Positions 6,523 to 8,612 of a DNA stretch of 8,612 bases are shown piece by piece. The translations under genes were made by a program, and so were the position numbers. The number at the start of each line of letters is the position of its first letter. Position 1 is the first letter of the stretch. Under the pieces are notes generated by a model. The model did no database searches, was not told the origin of the DNA, and saw only the letters and a list, made by a program, of their open reading frames with translations. Source of the stretch: Candidatus Bathyarchaeota archaeon B63 (GTDB lineage: Archaea > Thermoproteota > Bathyarchaeia > Bathyarchaeales > DTEX01); contig LUCF01000023.1 in assembly GCA_001593845.1 (NCBI GenBank), positions 1 through 8,612 on the forward strand, given 5' to 3'.

Positions 6523-7578
6523 CTAGATAGGGGGCTTGATGAGCTTCCTCCTCCTCATGGGAAGCCTGGTCCATCGTATGAACTCCCTGCTGGGGGGATC
6601 AGAATCGAAGAGGGCCCTTCTGCTCGCCTCCAGTAGGCTGAGGGGCTTCCCCGCATACTCCGCGGCCGTTAGGACCCTATGCCCGGCGTCCATAGATGAC
6701 TCGAAGACTGATCCTAGATGTTCCCTCCAGTCCTCGGTTCTTAGCACATGGTGATCCAGTATCACAAGTGGGACATGGGAGGATATGACGGCTAGGTTCT
6801 TCAAGGCATGCTCGATCGTCTCCCGGCTGACCCTGAAGTCTCTAAGGTAGAGCGGGGGACCTCCGATTATAGCCATGCTCACGGACTCCCCCAGTATAAC
6901 CTTTAATGTTCCATCCGAGGCTGGGCCTTGGACATCAGGCGCGTAGAGAACCTTCTCGTCTCCATGCTCGATGATCGTCAGGAGGACCCATCCGAGCTCG
7001 GAGCCTTCGCCTCCATGGAAGACAGGGCTGCTGAACCGCAGGGTGGTCCCGCCGAACCTGAAGGATCTGCCGTCTGCGTACTCCAGCCTAGCTGCGGCCC
7101 TCCCACCCATCTTCCTGAAGAGCCATCCCCTCCGCCTCTGGCTGAAGTTGATCATGGACTTGAAGCTCTTCGCGAAGATTATCTTGCCCCCGTAGATGCG
7201 CTCAGATGTCTCCGCTGAGGACCAGAGGTTCGCCCAATCAGTGAAGGAGGGCGTGTGATGATCGAAGTGGTAGTGGCTTACCGTGACGACATCAGCCTGA
7301 CCAGCGGCCTCTATGATAATCTCCCTCCGCTCCTTCAGGGCCTTGTACTCCCTAGGGTGGGGAGGAAGGCCGAATCTCCTCGGACCGAGGGCGACGCCGG
7401 CATCTAGGAGAATCTTCACGTCAGGCGTCTCGACGAACGTGCACATCGAACGGACGCCGAAACTCTCAAAGGCCAAAGGCCGAACCTTGATCTTCCTCAG
7501 CATACCAACCAGAGCACCGGAGAGGCCTGTAGAGGGCCTTAAGAGATGTACCCAGCCCCCCTTATTTCGGTTTTCCAT
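6523..7578 (-). CDS. UPF0282-family MBL-fold metallo-hydrolase
   Basis: Member of the metallo-beta-lactamase superfamily resembling archaeal UPF0282 proteins, whose physiological role is unassigned. Family marks are PLAFESFGVRSMCTFVE (34-50), ILLDAGVALGPRRFGLPPHP (56-75) and the metal-binding SHYHFDHHTP (101-110), i.e. HxHxDH with His102, His104, Asp106 and His107. Further ligands are likely His188 in VFHGG, Asp215 in YAPDVQGP and a C-terminal His pair in LDHH (274-277). No signal peptide is seen, so it is probably cytoplasmic. The start is ambiguous: family proteins usually begin a few residues before PLAFES, which points to Met26 (ATG at 7503), whereas the 25-residue N-terminal extension from 7578 looks unconserved. 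Neither start has a strong Shine-Dalgarno, but an AT-rich element near 7597-7603 would put transcription start close to 7578, fitting a leaderless long form. The longer form is listed. The gene is divergent from tRNA-Gln. Confidence 0.87.
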   Translation of the reverse strand: MENRNKGGWVHLLRPSTGLSGALVGMLRKIKVRPLAFESFGVRSMCTFVETPDVKILLDAGVALGPRRFGLPPHPREYKALKERREIIIEAAGQADVVTVSHYHFDHHTPSFTDWANLWSSAETSERIYGGKIIFAKSFKSMINFSQRRRGWLFRKMGGRAAARLEYADGRSFRFGGTTLRFSSPVFHGGEGSELGWVLLTIIEHGDEKVLYAPDVQGPASDGTLKVILGESVSMAIIGGPPLYLRDFRVSRETIEHALKNLAVISSHVPLVILDHHVLRTEDWREHLGSVFESSMDAGHRVLTAAEYAGKPLSLLEASRRALFDSDPPSREFIRWTRLPMRRRKLIKPPI

Positions 7579-7628
7579 GAGCCCAAAACATTAAAGTTAA
7601 TATCGAGGCTCATAAAAATAGAATCAGA
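7579..7628. promoter_or_regulatory. Shared bidirectional promoter of the UPF0282 gene and tRNA-Gln
   Basis: This 50-bp spacer contains one clear AT-rich core, TTAAAGTTAATAT (7591-7603), at about -32 from the tRNA 5' end and about 22 bases from the upstream ATG on the opposite strand. It could serve as TATA element in both directions, so the two transcription units may compete for the same TBP/TFB site. Confidence 0.4.
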
Positions 7629-7704
7629 AGCCCGGTGGTGTAGCGGCCAAGCATGGCGGGCTCTGGACCCGCTGACGAGAGTTCGAATCTCTCCCGGGCT
7701 ACCA
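7629..7704 (+). tRNA. tRNA-Gln (anticodon CTG), CCA encoded, no intron
   Basis: A complete cloverleaf can be drawn. The 7-bp acceptor stem AGCCCGG/CCGGGCT (7629-7635 with 7694-7700) is fully paired, with A1-U72 and discriminator A at 7701. The anticodon stem GCGGG/CCCGC (7656-7660, 7668-7672) closes the loop CTCTGGA, giving anticodon CTG at 7663-7665, which reads CAG (Gln). The T stem GAGAG/CTCTC (7677-7681, 7689-7693) closes TTCGAAT. The D arm GTG...CAT is short but regular. CCA is encoded at 7702-7704. In archaea this tRNA is normally charged with Glu and then amidated by GatDE; A1-U72 is as I recall for archaeal tRNA-Gln. Composition changes abruptly on its 3' side. Confidence 0.95.
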
Positions 7705-7708
7705 TTAC

Positions 7709-7744
7709 ACCCAAGTCAGGATTGGGTTCAAATTATCGGTTTTT
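7709..7744 (+). terminator. Hairpin plus T-run downstream of tRNA-Gln
   Basis: ACCCAA (7709-7714) and TTGGGT (7722-7727) form a perfect 6-bp stem with loop GTCAGGA, starting five bases after the CCA. Five T (7740-7744) follow 12 bases later. This is a plausible transcription end for the tRNA, although the stem and the T-run are not adjacent as in a bacterial-type terminator. Confidence 0.4.
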
Positions 7745-7807
7745 GACGTTTACACACATGAATATACAAGGACCTGATGCGCAATAAAAAACATAAGTCT
7801 ACAAAAC

Positions 7808-7822
7808 TTACTTTGCAAGTAA
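7808..7822. promoter_or_regulatory. Perfect dyad TTACTT-N3-AAGTAA next to the hypothetical gene start
   Basis: Six-base arms (7808-7813 and 7817-7822) flank TGC with no mismatch, and the site ends seven bases before the ATG at 7830. Given the AT-rich AATAAAAAACATAA at 7783-7796 as candidate TATA box, a protein bound here would cover the transcription start, as in a repressor operator. Function is inferred. Confidence 0.4.
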
Positions 7823-7829
7823 AGTATTT

Positions 7830-8354
7830 ATGAAAAGAGATGGCATGATCTTCTTGGTTTGGTTTATGTTCTCGGAAATTGAAAGTAAGATTAAAGCAGC
7901 TAAAAATGGTCTCAGGTCCATCGGTTATGTCGTTAAAGAAGTATCTGCACGAGAGTTCTACAATTTTATGACCGGAGAGATATTTTCTGAGGATACTACC
8001 ACTCTGGATGATGTTCTAGGGAATGAATATCTCATGATTCATGAAGTAGCAGAGATAAATGAGCTAAAGAAAATGGGGAGAACAATTAACAAGCGGGTGA
8101 TTGTAGACTCGCCTAAGACTGTGATCTATGATGCTCATCTCACCGCACTTGAAAAAGAACTTGAGTACGCGTTGCACAAGAAAGACTATGCTTGGGTCAA
8201 AATTAGACTTAGGCAACATAAAGAAAGCGTATTGGAGGATGATCCCAACCTACCAGAGGAGATGAGACCCAGAGCTGAGGCCATATTCGAAAAGTTTCTC
8301 AAAGCTGTACAACAGAGGACACGTAAAAGGCTTTATGAAAGACCGAAAAGTTAA
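7830..8354 (+). CDS. Hypothetical protein, soluble, His/Glu-rich core, in an AT-rich region
   Basis: I do not recognise this family with confidence. The 174-residue product has no signal peptide or clear membrane segment and is mostly charged and helical after residue 60. The distinctive core is IHEVAEINELKKMG (70-83), followed by a short basic strand segment (NKRVIVDSP, 87-95) and YDAHLTALEKELEYAL (100-115). Its His71, Glu72, Glu75, Asp101, His103, Glu108 and Glu110 could make a metal or acid-base site, though this is only a guess. A proline-containing DDPNLPEEMRP stretch (137-147) precedes a basic tail (162-174). The start is uncertain: the ATG at 7830 gives an odd hydrophobic MIFLVWFMF lead, while Met13 at 7866 would remove it and begin MFSEIESKI; TATTTAT at 7825-7831 could then be its TATA box. 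No ribosome-binding site is visible for either. Codons are far more AT-rich than in genes left of the tRNA, which suggests different ancestry. Confidence 0.72.
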   Translation: MKRDGMIFLVWFMFSEIESKIKAAKNGLRSIGYVVKEVSAREFYNFMTGEIFSEDTTTLDDVLGNEYLMIHEVAEINELKKMGRTINKRVIVDSPKTVIYDAHLTALEKELEYALHKKDYAWVKIRLRQHKESVLEDDPNLPEEMRPRAEAIFEKFLKAVQQRTRKRLYERPKS

Positions 8355-8473
8355 ACCGATATTTGAACCTATTTAGGCTGCAGAATTTGCTGTAATTTTC
8401 AAGTGTTTGCGAGTCGATATTGAGGGGAAGAGTTAAAACGTTCTCTGGAGATTTATATTTTAGTGATAAAGGT
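8355..8473. promoter_or_regulatory. AT-rich spacer with TATA-like elements before the terminal small gene
   Basis: There is no convincing separate gene in these 119 bases. They contain GTTAAAACG (8432-8440) and a stronger-looking TTTATATT (8452-8459). The latter sits only about 18 bases before the ATG at 8474, closer than the usual 25-27, so the former is the better-spaced candidate; its transcript would begin near 8462 and include AGTGAT (8462-8467) as a ribosome-binding site. Confidence 0.35.
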
Positions 8474-8612
8474 ATGACTCTTTTAACTTCTGAAGAGAAA
8501 GAATTGTTGGCTAGGGTGGCTAACTTAATGGATGAGTTATTGGAGACTCTTGAGGTTATGCAGGATAAGGAGCTTGTTGAGGATTTGAGGATTGCTTTGC
8601 GAGAGGTGGAAG
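8474..8612 (+). CDS. Small acidic helical protein, RelB-type antitoxin-like (3'-truncated by window edge)
   Basis: An ATG at 8474 opens a frame that runs uninterrupted to the last base, giving 46 codons of a strongly acidic, leucine-rich, helical peptide. The segment ELLETLEVMQDKELVEDL followed by RIALREVE resembles the C-terminal, toxin-wrapping half of archaeal and bacterial RelB/Phd-type antitoxins, which commonly carry a LIETLEILSDPE-like stretch and then an EDI/AEEGR segment. That resemblance is from memory of the family pattern and is not a computed match. AGTGAT lies six bases upstream as a partial Shine-Dalgarno. The same frame is open back to 8396, so a longer form from TTG at 8420 is possible. 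If the assignment is right, a RelE/ParE-type toxin gene should follow just beyond the window. TTG and GAG codons dominate, unlike the GC-rich genes on the left. Confidence 0.55.
   Translation, partial: MTLLTSEEKELLARVANLMDELLETLEVMQDKELVEDLRIALREVE

Noticed and set aside
7546..7746. 66-codon plus-strand open frame spanning the tRNA
   Set aside because: It runs through the tRNA gene and the antisense of the UPF0282 start, so it is not a credible protein.
7705..8612. Second copy of the tRNA-Gln 3' end as an att repeat
   Set aside because: I looked for the TTCGAATCTCTCCCGGGCT segment downstream and saw none inside the window, so an integrated element cannot be claimed from this sequence alone.
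1..8612. CRISPR array, insertion sequence or rRNA
   Set aside because: No regularly spaced repeats, no transposase motifs and no rRNA-like stretches were seen on either strand.

Overview
The window looks like a chromosomal segment of an uncultured archaeon, most likely thermophilic and in the Thermoproteota/TACK part of the tree (for example Bathyarchaeia- or Korarchaeia-like). The reasons are archaeal-type TATA elements, some leaderless-looking starts, GGTGAT/GGAGG ribosome-binding sites, heavy use of AGG/AGA (Arg) and ATA (Ile), a UPF0282-family metallo-hydrolase that is typical of archaea, and a tRNA-Gln with an A1-U72 pair. The exact lineage cannot be fixed by eye.

Layout. Positions 1-2609 (+) hold the end of a purine-biosynthesis operon: a 5'-truncated purL followed after two bases by purQ, the synthetase and glutaminase subunits of FGAM synthase (the PurS partner is not in the window). 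Converging on it is a Gfo/Idh/MocA-family NAD(P)-dependent oxidoreductase (2622-3644, -). That gene is divergent from a sulfatase-superfamily hydrolase (3916-5301, +) across a 271-bp spacer with direct repeats, dyads and TATA-like elements, so the two may be co-regulated and act on the same sugar-type substrate. Next is a 2,4-diaminopentanoate-dehydrogenase-like oxidoreductase (5464-6510, +), preceded by a perfect 15-bp dyad and a TATA-like element. It converges with a UPF0282 metallo-beta-lactamase-fold protein (6523-7578, -). That gene is divergent from an intronless tRNA-Gln(CTG) at 7629-7704 with an encoded CCA, and the two share a 50-bp AT-rich promoter region.

Immediately 3' of the tRNA the composition changes sharply: one 60-base sample upstream is about two-thirds GC and one downstream is about 40% GC. 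The AT-rich right end (7705-8612) carries an unrecognised 174-residue protein with a conserved-looking His/Glu/Asp pattern and a dyad just before its start. It is followed by the first 46 codons of a small acidic helical protein resembling RelB-type antitoxins. A tRNA 3' end next to AT-rich, possibly toxin-antitoxin-bearing DNA is the classic layout of an integrated element or genomic island, but no second att copy lies in the window.

The most worthwhile leads are the sulfatase-like enzyme with Thr where the formylglycine Cys/Ser should be, the altered active-site motifs of its divergent dehydrogenase partner, the unrecognised protein at 7830-8354, and the possible tRNA-Gln-linked island.
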